From: Phaeobacter cretensis
Lineage (GTDB): Bacteria; Pseudomonadota; Alphaproteobacteria; Rhodobacterales; Rhodobacteraceae
NCBI RefSeq assembly: GCF_047372505.1
Contig: NZ_JBKBEU010000001.1
Coordinates: 1,426,001 to 1,490,000 of the forward strand
DNA length: 64,000 nt
Direction of reading: 5' to 3'
Shown here: positions 36,252 to 44,871 of the stretch, in pieces
Numbering within the stretch: position 1 is the stretch's first letter
Layout of the letters: each line of letters begins with the position of its first letter
Translations under genes and position numbers: made by a program
Notes under the pieces: model-generated
What the model was told of the DNA's origin: nothing
The model's input: the letters and a program-made list of their open reading frames with translations, nothing else
Databases searched by the model: none

Positions 36252-37094
36252 TCACTTCAGCGGCAGGCAAATCTCAGTCAACAGCTCTTCGGGCGCGACC
36301 TCATGTGGATCATTGAGGTAGATTTCGTAACAGGGGGCATCAGCAGGTTCCTCCCCCGATTGCGGCAACCAAGCCCCAAACAAATCTCCATAAGCGGCGT
36401 GGATACCTGAATAAGGTCCTTTGTACGTCATCACCGCAGTTTTTCCGCCCGGCAGTAATACCTCTTCCATATTTTCGGGCAGCGTTATGGCATCAGCGGT
36501 TGCGATGGTCGCACCAGCATAGCTGCGCAGCTCGGCATCAGGAACTGTGTCTGGGCTATCCAGGTAAACGCCGATCAACTGGCGCATCTGCGGCCAGAGA
36601 TTACGCGCCGTGCATAGCGCCAAAAACGCTTCAAAGCTGCGGCCAATCTCACTATAGGCGCCCTTGTGGGCGATAGCCGCTAGCCTGCGGGCAGGTTCAC
36701 TGCGAATTGTAGTTGAAAACATGGGCTCTCCTTGTGCATTCAGGTTAGGGTTTGACGGCAGAAGACGGCCCCTTTTTCGAAAGACTGCGGGCGAGGCACC
36801 ATAGGCATCGGCGAACGCTCGGGCGAAAGATCGCGCATTTGGATACCCTGCATCACGGCCGATAGTCTCGATCGACGTCTTACCCTTTACGAGAGCAGTT
36901 GCAGCCAAATGCAGACGGATACGACGCACCGCCTGAGCGCATGTTTCCCCAGTCAGGGCACGAAATACTCGATGCCAGTGGAAGCGCGACATTGCTGCCA
37001 CGTCCGCCAAGGCATCGAGCGACAGATCTCCCTCCGGGTTGTCGTAGATATATTCAAGCACACGCAAAATGCGGTCCTCATAGGAGTTAGGCAT
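36252..37094 (-). CDS. AraC-family regulator with GyrI-like effector domain
   Basis: 280 residues from MPNSYEDRILRVLEYIYDNPEGDLSLDALADVAAMSRFHWHRVFRALTGE, two AraC helix-turn-helix motifs, the second near IGRDAGYPNARSFARAFADAYGASPAVFR. A GyrI-like small-molecule-binding domain follows (about 135-280). GAGGGA lies eight bases upstream. The frame stays open for another 640 bases upstream into accA, but that part has no AraC homology and is antisense to accA, so it is excluded. The target genes are unknown. Confidence 0.88.
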   Translation of the reverse strand: MPNSYEDRILRVLEYIYDNPEGDLSLDALADVAAMSRFHWHRVFRALTGETCAQAVRRIRLHLAATALVKGKTSIETIGRDAGYPNARSFARAFADAYGASPAVFRKRGRLLPSNPNLNAQGEPMFSTTIRSEPARRLAAIAHKGAYSEIGRSFEAFLALCTARNLWPQMRQLIGVYLDSPDTVPDAELRSYAGATIATADAITLPENMEEVLLPGGKTAVMTYKGPYSGIHAAYGDLFGAWLPQSGEEPADAPCYEIYLNDPHEVAPEELLTEICLPLK

Positions 37095-37214
37095 CGAAAA
37101 ACGTCCCTCTTCTGACCCGTTTTGAATGCCATAGCAGCTATTCACAAATCTTGCTGAGTTGCATCCGTCGTCCCTTGAGGCCATATATCGAGCAAACCGC
37201 CCAAGTGAGACGAC

Positions 37215-38177
37215 ATGACCCAGTACATGGATTTTGAGAAACCGTTGGCCGAGATCGAAGGCAAAGCGGAAGAACTGCGCGCTATGGCGCGGACAAATGA
37301 AGAGGCCGATCTGAGCGATGAGGCCGCGGCACTTGATGCCAAGGCGGCGCAACTGCTTATCGACCTGTACAAAGATCTGACCCCCTGGCGGAAATGTCAG
37401 GTAGCGCGCCACCCGGAACGCCCCCATTGCCGCGACTATATCGATGCGCTGTTCACTGAATACACTCCGCTGGCCGGGGACCGTAATTTTGCCGATGATC
37501 TGGCGGTTATGGGGGGCTTGGCCCGTTTCAACGATCAGCCCGTGATGGTTATTGGCCATGAGAAAGGCTCGAACACCAAGGCGCGGATCGCCCATAACTT
37601 TGGTATGGCCCGCCCCGAAGGCTACCGCAAAGCCATCCGATTGATGGAAATGGCGGGTCGATTTGGCCTTCCGGTTGTGACTCTGGTGGACACCGCCGGC
37701 GCCTACCCTGGCAAAGGCGCTGAAGAACGTGGTCAATCAGAAGCAATTGCCCGCTCTACCGAGATGTGTTTGAAAATCGGCGTACCGCTGATTTCTATCA
37801 TCATTGGCGAAGGCGGCTCAGGTGGCGCTGTGGCCTTTGCAACAGCGAACCGCGTGGCAATGTTGGAACACTCCGTTTACTCCGTTATCAGCCCCGAAGG
37901 CTGCGCTTCGATCCTTTGGAAGGATGCTGAGAAAACGCGCGAAGCCGCCGAAGCGTTGCGCCTGACCGCCCAGAATCTCAAGGAGTTGGCCGTCGTCGAC
38001 AAGATCATTCCTGAGCCACTTGGCGGCGCACACCGCAATGCTGACGCCGCCTTTGACGCTGTGCGCGGCGCGTTGGGTGAAATGCTGGCCGAGCTGAGCG
38101 GCAAAGATGCCGCCGCATTGGTCAAAGATCGCCGTCAGAAATTTCTGGATATTGGTTCAAAGGGCTTGGCCGCCTAA
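37215..38177 (+). CDS. accA: Acetyl-CoA carboxylase carboxyltransferase subunit alpha
   Basis: 320 residues, standard AccA size. Conserved stretches: MTQYMDFEKPLAEIEGKAEELRA (N-terminal helices), NFGMARPEGYRKAIRLMEMAGRFGLPVVTLVDTAGAYPGKGAEERGQSEAIA, and IIGEGGSGGAVAFA. With AccD it transfers CO2 from carboxybiotin to acetyl-CoA to give malonyl-CoA, the first step of fatty acid synthesis. A strong terminator follows. Confidence 0.96.
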   Translation: MTQYMDFEKPLAEIEGKAEELRAMARTNEEADLSDEAAALDAKAAQLLIDLYKDLTPWRKCQVARHPERPHCRDYIDALFTEYTPLAGDRNFADDLAVMGGLARFNDQPVMVIGHEKGSNTKARIAHNFGMARPEGYRKAIRLMEMAGRFGLPVVTLVDTAGAYPGKGAEERGQSEAIARSTEMCLKIGVPLISIIIGEGGSGGAVAFATANRVAMLEHSVYSVISPEGCASILWKDAEKTREAAEALRLTAQNLKELAVVDKIIPEPLGGAHRNADAAFDAVRGALGEMLAELSGKDAAALVKDRRQKFLDIGSKGLAA

Positions 38178-38215
38178 CACTCGTCACGCGCGAATTAGAA
38201 AACTGACACAGAAAG

Positions 38216-38240
38216 ACCGGCCTCTTAGCCGGTTTTTTTG
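38216..38240 (+). terminator. Intrinsic terminator of accA
   Basis: ACCGGC / GCCGGT six-base stem with a six-base loop followed by TTTTTTT. Confidence 0.85.
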
Positions 38241-38327
38241 CGCCGTCGGCGATTTCCTCTCGCGGACATAAATGTCGGGTGACTGGCACGCCATGCACTG
38301 CGCCTAAACACAACGAACACAGATAGG

Positions 38328-38984
38328 CTACCCCGCAAGCATTCTCAGGCCCTGTGTCACATCTGATCGGACTGCCAGCCGCAACCCCGGCTCATCTCCC
38401 GCCTTGAGCGCTGCGATAATCAACTTGTGGTCATGTGGAGGCTCAGTACGCCGCAAACGCCCATAAAGCGCTCGCATCGTAGGCCCCAACTGGAGCCAGA
38501 CCGTTTCTGCCATGGCTAGCATCGCCGGTGCCTGCGCGCGCAGATAAAGCGTCCGATGGAACTCCAGATTGGCGCGGATATACCCAACTGCATCCCGTTT
38601 GGAGATCATCTCAGCAACATTGATATTGATGCTTTGCAACCGGTCAATCAGCGCAATATGCGCACGCGGTAAAGCCCTACTGGCCAACTCGACCTCAATA
38701 AGCGCGCGCAACGCTGCCAGCTCTTCAATCCGCTCATTGGTTAGCTCAGGCGTCGAGACCCGGCCCGAGGAGGACAAGAACAACGCCCCTTCCGCCACCA
38801 ATCGGCGAACCGATTCGCGAGCAGGTGTCATCGACACATCAAATTCCCGCCCTATCCCGCGCAGGGTCAACGCCTCTCCCGGTGCGACCTCACCGTGCAT
38901 GATCCGGGTCCGCAAGGTCCGGTAGACACGGTCATGGACAGACCCTATGGGCGGCTCGGCGGTGGGGCGAATGGGATTGGACAT
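38328..38984 (-). CDS. GntR-family transcriptional regulator, FadR/FCD subgroup
   Basis: 218 residues from MSNPIRPTAEPPIGSVHDRVYRTLRTRIMHGEVAPGEALTLRGIGREFDVSMTPARESVRRL, the winged HTH of GntR. The FCD effector domain has metal-type histidines in LEFHRTLYLRAQ and a DHKLIIAALKAGDEPG segment. A perfect TTGTGATCACAA palindrome lies nine bases upstream of the start, suggesting autoregulation. It is transcribed alone and the ligand is unknown. Confidence 0.88.
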   Translation of the reverse strand: MSNPIRPTAEPPIGSVHDRVYRTLRTRIMHGEVAPGEALTLRGIGREFDVSMTPARESVRRLVAEGALFLSSSGRVSTPELTNERIEELAALRALIEVELASRALPRAHIALIDRLQSININVAEMISKRDAVGYIRANLEFHRTLYLRAQAPAMLAMAETVWLQLGPTMRALYGRLRRTEPPHDHKLIIAALKAGDEPGLRLAVRSDVTQGLRMLAG

Positions 38985-38992
38985 GGCCGACC

Positions 38993-39004
38993 TTGTGATC
39001 ACAA
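38993..39004. promoter_or_regulatory. Palindrome before the GntR gene, candidate operator
   Basis: TTGTGATCACAA, a perfect 12-bp palindrome whose near edge is nine bases upstream of the GntR-family start codon. The TTGT/ACAA arms are common in FCD-type operators. Binding is inferred. Confidence 0.5.
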
Positions 39005-39056
39005 ATGGCGCACCCGTCAACCACAACCATCCTTATGCAACATAGTCTATTTGGGT

Positions 39057-39752
39057 CTAGCTGAACCTATAACGATGCAGGTTGTTGCCTTCACTGCGCA
39101 GCCAGCCCCGCGCTCCATCATAGTTGCCATAGAGCTGTTGAACGATGGCCCAAAAGGCAGGCGAATGATTCATCTCGGCCAGATGTGCAACCTCATGGGC
39201 GGCAACATAGCGCAACACCTCCGGCGGCGCCAAAATCAGCCGCCAAGAGTACATCAACGCCCCTTCTGACGAACAGGACCCCCAACGAGATCGGGTATCG
39301 CGTAGGCTAATGCGGTTGTATCCACAACCCAACGCCGCGGCATACTGGTCGGACGCGTCCGCTAGCCGATCACGCGCCAACTCCCGCAGATATCTTTGAA
39401 TACGCCGCCCCGGCTTCACACCTTTGTCAGCACCCGGCACAGCCAATTGCCCTGACTTCAGAAGCACACGACGCCCCCCCCCGGCAACCACCTGCCGTGG
39501 CTGGCCGTCGATGGGCAGCACGCTGCCGTAGTCAACCTCGACGCTATCGGGATGTCGTTCAAGATGCTCGCGGATCCAGCTTTCCTTTTCACGGGCAAAG
39601 GCCAGCGCCTCACGGTCTGGCACCCGCGGCGGCAGCGTCAGCGTTACCCGACCATCCAGCCCGGAGACTCGCAGACTGATCCGCCGCGCCCGTGCAGAAC
39701 GGCGCAGTGTCAACGGAACCGGTGGATCTCCGGGCAGGTGATGATCGGCCAT
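39057..39752 (-). CDS. M48-type metallopeptidase, YgjP/WLM-like
   Basis: 231 residues from MADHHLPGDPPVPLTLRRSARARRISLRV. The zinc motif HEVAHLAEMNHSPAFW matches HExxH plus a downstream His, and DTRSRWGSCSSEGALMYSWRLI is the diagnostic block of the YgjP-like family. The open frame continues upstream to 40235, but that part is antisense to the FYDLN-acid gene and is rejected. The physiological substrate is unknown. Confidence 0.87.
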   Translation of the reverse strand: MADHHLPGDPPVPLTLRRSARARRISLRVSGLDGRVTLTLPPRVPDREALAFAREKESWIREHLERHPDSVEVDYGSVLPIDGQPRQVVAGGGRRVLLKSGQLAVPGADKGVKPGRRIQRYLRELARDRLADASDQYAAALGCGYNRISLRDTRSRWGSCSSEGALMYSWRLILAPPEVLRYVAAHEVAHLAEMNHSPAFWAIVQQLYGNYDGARGWLRSEGNNLHRYRFS

Positions 39753-39851
39753 AACGCCCCCCCTTTTGGCAAAGGCTTTGACACTACCTGACGCATATGG
39801 CAAGGCAACTGAATCGTCGAACCGACTCAGCAGAAAATCAAGGGGATCCAC

Positions 39852-40178
39852 ATGCCCAATGAAGAATGGGGTGTAAAGCGCGTTTGCCCAACAACCGGCA
39901 AACGTTTTTACGACCTGAACAAGAACCCGATCGTCAGCCCCTACACCGGTGAGGCTGTCGAACTCAACAATGGCAAGAGCCGCATGATAGAAGCGGACGC
40001 AGAAGATGCGGCAAGCCGCAAGGCCAAGGAAAACACCGACGGCGATGACGCGGTGCTTGATGATGCCGAAGACGTCGATCTGGATCTGGGCGACGACGTC
40101 CTGGATGATGACGATGACGAGGATAACGTCTCGCTCGACGAGATCGCTGACGTAGCCTCCGAAGACGACGACTCCTAA
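39852..40178 (+). CDS. TIGR02300 / FYDLN-acid family protein
   Basis: 108 residues. N-terminal WGVKRVCPTTGKRFYDLNKNPIVSPYTGE contains the eponymous FYDLN motif and a Cys in a zinc-ribbon-like setting. The second half is extremely acidic (DDDDDEDN) and probably disordered. AAGGGGA precedes the ATG. The family is widespread in alphaproteobacteria but has no known function. Confidence 0.9.
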   Translation: MPNEEWGVKRVCPTTGKRFYDLNKNPIVSPYTGEAVELNNGKSRMIEADAEDAASRKAKENTDGDDAVLDDAEDVDLDLGDDVLDDDDDEDNVSLDEIADVASEDDDS

Positions 40179-40193
40179 GGCGACAAGGCCCTT

Positions 40194-40217
40194 GGGGGAG
40201 GTGCCGCCACCTCCCCC
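40194..40217 (+). terminator. GC-rich hairpin after the FYDLN-acid gene
   Basis: GGGGGAGGTG / CACCTCCCCC, ten-bp stem with a four-base loop, 15 bases after the stop. There is no U run after it, so it is a weak intrinsic terminator or 3'-end stabiliser. Confidence 0.55.
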
Positions 40218-40353
40218 GGACACCCCGAAACACACCGGGAATTTGTGTGTCTAAAAAATCTAGGATGGTGGTGCATTTTCCTCTTGCGGCCCGCGCCAGC
40301 CTCCCTTAAATCACCGAGACACACTGCGGAACGGAAACGAAACGCGGCTGTTT

Positions 40354-40429
40354 GGGGCCTTAGCTCAGCTGGGAGAGCGCCTGCATGGCATGCAGGAGGT
40401 CAGCGGTTCGATCCCGCTAGGCTCCACCA
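40354..40429 (+). tRNA. tRNA-Ala (anticodon GGC)
   Basis: 76 nt GGGGCCTTAGCTCAGCTGGG...GGCTCCACCA with encoded CCA. The anticodon stem-loop CCTGCATGGCATGCAGG places GGC as the anticodon. The acceptor stem has the G3-T70 pair that is the main alanine identity element. The 3' end is followed after four bases by the target duplication of the Tn7-like element, making this gene the probable attachment landmark. Confidence 0.95.
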
Positions 40430-40433
40430 AACA

Positions 40434-40438
40434 TCTCT
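40434..40438. repeat. Left target-site duplication TCTCT
   Basis: Five bases TCTCT flank the element on both sides (also 56262-56266), the duplication length expected for Tn7 and Tn5053 relatives. It starts four bases after the tRNA-Ala CCA end. Confidence 0.8.
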
Positions 40439-40446
40439 TGTAAATT

Positions 40447-40508
40447 GTCGGATAGTTTTACCTTTTTAGTCAGAGATACTGCCTCTAACTGCGCGAAATT
40501 TGTCCTCA
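40447..40508 (-). repeat. Left-end transposase-binding-like repeats (three)
   Basis: Three related units on the minus strand begin at 40465, 40486 and 40508 (spacing 21 and 22): AAAGGTAAAACTATCCGAC, AGAGGCAGTATCTCTGAC and TGAGGACAAATTTCGCGCAG. They match the right-end units in sequence and periodicity but are inverted, as expected for TnsB-type binding sites. Confidence 0.75.
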
Positions 40509-40725
40509 ACGATAATGCTTAACCGATCCGACGCAGATGAAACCACTGCATGATCGGCGAAAGCCGTCATTCTCGGCAAGTGCGAGATGCTAGTCGCGGC
40601 TTGTTGAGAGCCGACACTTGGGAAGACAAGATCAGCACACACAAGCACGCAAGAAGTTTGCCCTACTCACGACTATCAACCTAGGGTATTGTATACGGGT
40701 CGAGTTGTTTGAGATTGAACACGCA

Positions 40726-42927
40726 ATGCATTTGAGCAAGATAAGACTCAGGAATTACCGCCGCCTCGCGTACGTGAAGATTGATTTAGATAGCGAAATC
40801 TCGATTTTCGTGGGTGCAAATAACAGTGGCAAGACCTCCGTTGCCCACGCAATGCACTTCTTCATAAGCGGTGCCCGTGACCGTGTCAGTTTTCATGACA
40901 TAAGCGCATGCCGGTGGAGGGACATCGACGCATTTGAATCCGTTCAAGCAGACGCTGCACTTCCAGTTCTGTCGCTTGATCTATGGTTTGGGGTCGAGCA
41001 AGCGGATCTGCATCGAGTCATCGACCTTCTTCCCAACCTTGAATGGCAAGGAGCAATGGTCGGCGTTCGTATCGCCTTCGCACCGCGTAACGAAGATGAG
41101 ACTTTGGTGCGCTTTCAGGAACGACATGCACAGGCACAAGAAGCGGTCGCCGACCTTGAGACGCCGGAAGGCCAGGAGCCATATGTAGCTCCGCCGCGAA
41201 CGCTGCGAGAATACCTAGAAGGCGAGCTCCAGCGAGAGTATGAATTCAAGTATTTCGTCCTCGATGAGGCCCAATTCAACGATGAACTAGAGCCTAACGA
41301 AGGTTACGAACCGCAAGAGCTGCTACGGGATCAGGGACGAACGGGAAAGGACATCGTCAACTCGCTGATCAAAGTCGATTTCCTACACGCCCAACGCCAT
41401 CTTTCAGACAGTGAGGGGGGCAGCCGTTCCGAGGAACTTTCGCGGCACCTTAGCCGCTATTACCAAAGAAATCTTGAGCGCCACGGTGACGACTACAACG
41501 CGATCAGGGCGCTCGCGGATTCGGAAATACTGCTGAACCAACATCTCGAACAGGTCTTCGCCGATACCCTCCAGCGGCTGGCACAACTGGGATATCCGGG
41601 ACTGACCAATCCGCGCCTGATGATCAAATCCGCACTTAATCCTGCGACAGTGATGAATAGCCAGGACGGTGCCCATGTTCACTACGCCCTGAACGATGAG
41701 GGACTGACGCTGCCCGACAAATATAACGGGCTCGGCTTCAAAAATCTGATCTATATGGTGGTCGAACTTCTCGATCTTCACGCACAGTGGCTAGCAACAG
41801 AGGAGAAGCGCCCACCTCTGCATCTGGTGTTTGTCGAAGAGCCAGAAGCTCATTTGCATGCCCAGTTGCAGCAAGTCTTCGTCAGCAAGGTGTTGGAGAT
41901 TCTGGCGGCGGAAGGTGACGCGCCAGATGGTTTCCACACGCAGTTGGCGTTGACGACGCACTCTCCGCATATCCTGTACGAGCGTGGCTTCCAGCCCATT
42001 CGCTATTTCAGGCGCGAAGGCACAGGCATTGCACAAACCTCAAAGGTCCTGAACCTATCGGAATACTATCGTACCGCGGCCAACCCGAGCCGTGATTTTC
42101 TGGAACGCTATTTGAAGCTAACGCACTGTGACCTTTTCTTTGCCGACGCGGCGGTGCTCGTCGAGGGCAATGTCGAACGGCTCGTTATGCCGCAAATGAT
42201 AGCTAAAGCAGCGCCCGGTCTGCGTTCCTGCTACCTTAGTGTTCTCGAAATAGGTGGCGCATATGCCCACCTGTTCCGAGCGCTTATTGAGTTCCTCGGA
42301 ATAACAACGCTCATCGTTACCGATCTGGACAGCGTACACGCACCCGTCGAACAAGAAGACGATGATGCCTTCAACCCGGTGGAAGGCGACGATGAAGAGG
42401 ATGAAGTTGCAGCCGGCAGCACTTGTACGCCGGAAACACCGGATGCGGTGACGTCGAACCAGATGCTTGCTCAATGGTTGCCTGGCATGAATAAGCTCGA
42501 TGAGCTTTTGGGTGCCGTTGCCACAGCCAAGGCCATTGCCGCCGACGAGTTTGGGCTTGGCGCTATCCGTGTCACTTATCCCTGCACAGTCATTCTTGAG
42601 CGCAACGGCGAGCAAATAGAACGCGCTGGTCGCACTCTCGAAGTCGCCTTCGCCTTCGACAATCTGGAGTGGACACAGGAATTCGCCAATCGGGAGTTGA
42701 GGCTCCGGGTGCGCGCACCGCAAAATCTGGAAGACCTAGCACGGCGTCTTCACGATAAAGTTCACAGTTCGAACTACAAGAAAACGGATTTCGCGCTCGC
42801 ATTGCTCGCGAAGGACCCTGACGCTTGGAACGTCCCTCACTACATTGCCGAAGGCCTGGAGTGGCTCGAAGCCACGCTGGGCGTAGCAGTGGAAGAGGAC
42901 GAGCAGCAAGAAGGTGACGCCGCATGA
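40726..42927 (+). CDS. gajA: OLD-family ATP-dependent nuclease, Gabija GajA-like
   Basis: 733 residues from MHLSKIRLRNYRRLAYVKIDLD; an in-frame extension to 40618 has no conserved sequence. The N-terminal ATPase has Walker A GANNSGKTS (30-38) and a Walker B region VEEPEAHLH (about 370). The C-terminal Toprim nuclease domain has AVLVEGNVE (Glu about 478) and a D-x-D in VTDLDS (about 532). A class 2 OLD nuclease directly coupled to a UvrD-like helicase is the Gabija anti-phage architecture. At 733 residues it is clearly longer than typical GajA (about 580), so it may be a diverged subtype. It overlaps the helicase start by four bases. Confidence 0.82.
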   Translation: MHLSKIRLRNYRRLAYVKIDLDSEISIFVGANNSGKTSVAHAMHFFISGARDRVSFHDISACRWRDIDAFESVQADAALPVLSLDLWFGVEQADLHRVIDLLPNLEWQGAMVGVRIAFAPRNEDETLVRFQERHAQAQEAVADLETPEGQEPYVAPPRTLREYLEGELQREYEFKYFVLDEAQFNDELEPNEGYEPQELLRDQGRTGKDIVNSLIKVDFLHAQRHLSDSEGGSRSEELSRHLSRYYQRNLERHGDDYNAIRALADSEILLNQHLEQVFADTLQRLAQLGYPGLTNPRLMIKSALNPATVMNSQDGAHVHYALNDEGLTLPDKYNGLGFKNLIYMVVELLDLHAQWLATEEKRPPLHLVFVEEPEAHLHAQLQQVFVSKVLEILAAEGDAPDGFHTQLALTTHSPHILYERGFQPIRYFRREGTGIAQTSKVLNLSEYYRTAANPSRDFLERYLKLTHCDLFFADAAVLVEGNVERLVMPQMIAKAAPGLRSCYLSVLEIGGAYAHLFRALIEFLGITTLIVTDLDSVHAPVEQEDDDAFNPVEGDDEEDEVAAGSTCTPETPDAVTSNQMLAQWLPGMNKLDELLGAVATAKAIAADEFGLGAIRVTYPCTVILERNGEQIERAGRTLEVAFAFDNLEWTQEFANRELRLRVRAPQNLEDLARRLHDKVHSSNYKKTDFALALLAKDPDAWNVPHYIAEGLEWLEATLGVAVEEDEQQEGDAA

Positions 42928-44807
42928 CAAGCCGCATCGGCAAGCCCAATACGGATACCGACACGGCACTTCATGAGCGGCTCGCGGGTGACGGCAACCG
43001 GCATTTTGTGATGGTGGCGGGAGCGGGTTCGGGAAAGACAACGTCGCTCGTGAAAGCCCTTGCTCAAATCGAACGCACCCAAGGGCCTGCACTGCGCCGA
43101 AACGGGCAACAAGTCGCCTGCATCACCTACACCGAAGTGGCTGTGGAAGAAATTCGCGGAGACGTCGGGAATGATGAGCTGTTTCACGTCTCGACGATCC
43201 ACAGCTTTCTCTGGACTGTCATAAAGCCATTTCAGAACAATCTACGGGAATGGGTAAGCAACCGGTTGCAAGAGAAGATTGCCGAAGAGCAAGAGAAAAT
43301 CGACAAACCGCGAACGAGAGAAGCCACGAAAGCCCGCGCCACGGAGAACATCGTACGGTACAATCGACAACTAACGGAGATTACTGCGGTGAAGAGCTTC
43401 CGGTATGGGACAGGAAGCGACTACGTGAACGGCGTTCTCGGCCATAGCGATATCCTGAAGATCGGCCCCGAATTTATCGCCGGCCACGCATTAATGCAGA
43501 CCCTTCTGACACGTCGCTTTCCGGTCATCTTTGTCGATGAGAGTCAGGACACAGACCCGGCCTTTGTGGATGCGCTCCGCGCAGTGGCGCGAGCGGTTCC
43601 ACTAGGCTTCTGTCTCGGCTTCTTCGGCGATCCGGTGCAGAAAATTTACATGCAAGGTGCCGGACCCATTCCGCCAGAAGAGGGATGGGAGACGCTTGAA
43701 AAGCCGGAAAATTTCCGGTGTCCGCAGGCCGTGCTTCGCGTCATCAACCGGATCAGGGCGGAAGACGACCAGCTTGAGCAAACGCGCGGCCGCCACATTA
43801 AGGTGAACGGGGAAAACACTCCCGTCGAAGGGTCAGCCAGAGTATTGATCCTGCCCGCCGATGATCGGCGACAGGAACGTCTGGAAGAGGCACGCCGCTG
43901 GCTCGCCAATCAGGACGGTGATGAAGGCTGGTTGGAGGAAGAAGACGAAGAAGCGTTGCGACTACTGGTGCTGGTCCACCGGATGGCGGCAACCCGATTG
44001 GGTTTTCCAAACCTCTACAGCGCACTTAATGACAGATCGCCAGAGGACCTAAGTAGCGGAGTGATTGACGGCACTGCCTGGGTGGTACGCCCGTTTTTGT
44101 CGTACGTCCTTCCTGTGGTGCTTGCGCGTCAACAAGCGCGGGAGTTCGAGATTATGCGCCTGCTTCGCAAACACTGTCCGCGGTTGCAGCCGGATGCGCT
44201 GGCTGGTGTCGACACCGCGGGACTTCTGAATGGGCTGCAAGGACAGATCGGCGAATTGGTGGCGATTTTGGAAGCCGGGGGGGACGCGCGCGTCGGCGAT
44301 GTCGTCCGTTTCATGAGAGACAACAACTTGATGGCGCTCGATGATCGCTACGTCGAGCTCATCGACCTGTACGCAAGTACTGCCGAACCTGTTGCCGAGC
44401 CTGCGGTCGACAATGCCGCCCTTCGTTTCATGCAGTGCGGCGCATCGGAGCTATGGGGGTACCGGAAATACATCGAGAAGATGTCTCCATTCGCCACGCA
44501 GCAAGGCATCAAAGGGGCGGAGTTCGACAAGGTGATCGTGGTTGTTGACGATCAGGAAGGGCGAACCAACACCTTCTCCTACGGCAAATATTTCGGCGTT
44601 ACAGAGCTCTCAGATCGAGACCGAGCAAACATTGCCGAGGAAAAGGATTCCGTAATCGATAGAACGAGGCGACTGTTCTATGTGTGTTGCTCGCGAGCCC
44701 TGTCGGATTTGGCGGTAATCATCTTTGCCGACGATACGAAGCAAATGCGCACAGAACTGATTTCCAAAGGGTTCTTCGAGACAGATTCCGTCTTCGTCCT
44801 GGAATAA
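42924..44807 (+). CDS. gajB: UvrD/Rep-like helicase, Gabija GajB-like
   Basis: 627 residues, starting inside the gajA stop (ATGA overlap). Superfamily 1 helicase motifs occur in order: Walker A AGAGSGKTT (about 32), DEStretch VDESQDTDPAF (motif II, about 204), GDPVQKIYMQG (motif III, about 236), QGIKGAEFDKVIVV (motif V, about 528) and LFYVCCSRAL (motif VI, about 585). In Gabija, GajB senses or processes nucleic acid ends and activates the GajA nuclease. Tight overlap suggests fixed stoichiometry. A stand-alone repair helicase role is less likely given the gajA coupling. Confidence 0.82.
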   Translation: MTSRIGKPNTDTDTALHERLAGDGNRHFVMVAGAGSGKTTSLVKALAQIERTQGPALRRNGQQVACITYTEVAVEEIRGDVGNDELFHVSTIHSFLWTVIKPFQNNLREWVSNRLQEKIAEEQEKIDKPRTREATKARATENIVRYNRQLTEITAVKSFRYGTGSDYVNGVLGHSDILKIGPEFIAGHALMQTLLTRRFPVIFVDESQDTDPAFVDALRAVARAVPLGFCLGFFGDPVQKIYMQGAGPIPPEEGWETLEKPENFRCPQAVLRVINRIRAEDDQLEQTRGRHIKVNGENTPVEGSARVLILPADDRRQERLEEARRWLANQDGDEGWLEEEDEEALRLLVLVHRMAATRLGFPNLYSALNDRSPEDLSSGVIDGTAWVVRPFLSYVLPVVLARQQAREFEIMRLLRKHCPRLQPDALAGVDTAGLLNGLQGQIGELVAILEAGGDARVGDVVRFMRDNNLMALDDRYVELIDLYASTAEPVAEPAVDNAALRFMQCGASELWGYRKYIEKMSPFATQQGIKGAEFDKVIVVVDDQEGRTNTFSYGKYFGVTELSDRDRANIAEEKDSVIDRTRRLFYVCCSRALSDLAVIIFADDTKQMRTELISKGFFETDSVFVLE

Positions 44808-44871
44808 GACCGAAAGTAAAACTGTTTCCCAGTAACAGACCAAGAGCTCCTTGAAGAGAGGTGGGACTACC

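Noticed and set aside
37095..37736. N-terminal extension of the AraC/GyrI gene
   Set aside because: The frame is open but antisense to accA, and has no relation to AraC proteins. The AraC homology starts at 37094 with a ribosome site.
39753..40235. N-terminal extension of the M48-type peptidase gene
   Set aside because: It is antisense to the well-supported FYDLN-acid gene and has low-complexity, valine-rich translation.
44348..44530. Minus-strand frames inside the helicase and DUF4238 genes
   Set aside because: They are shadows of long, motif-supported genes on the other strand.
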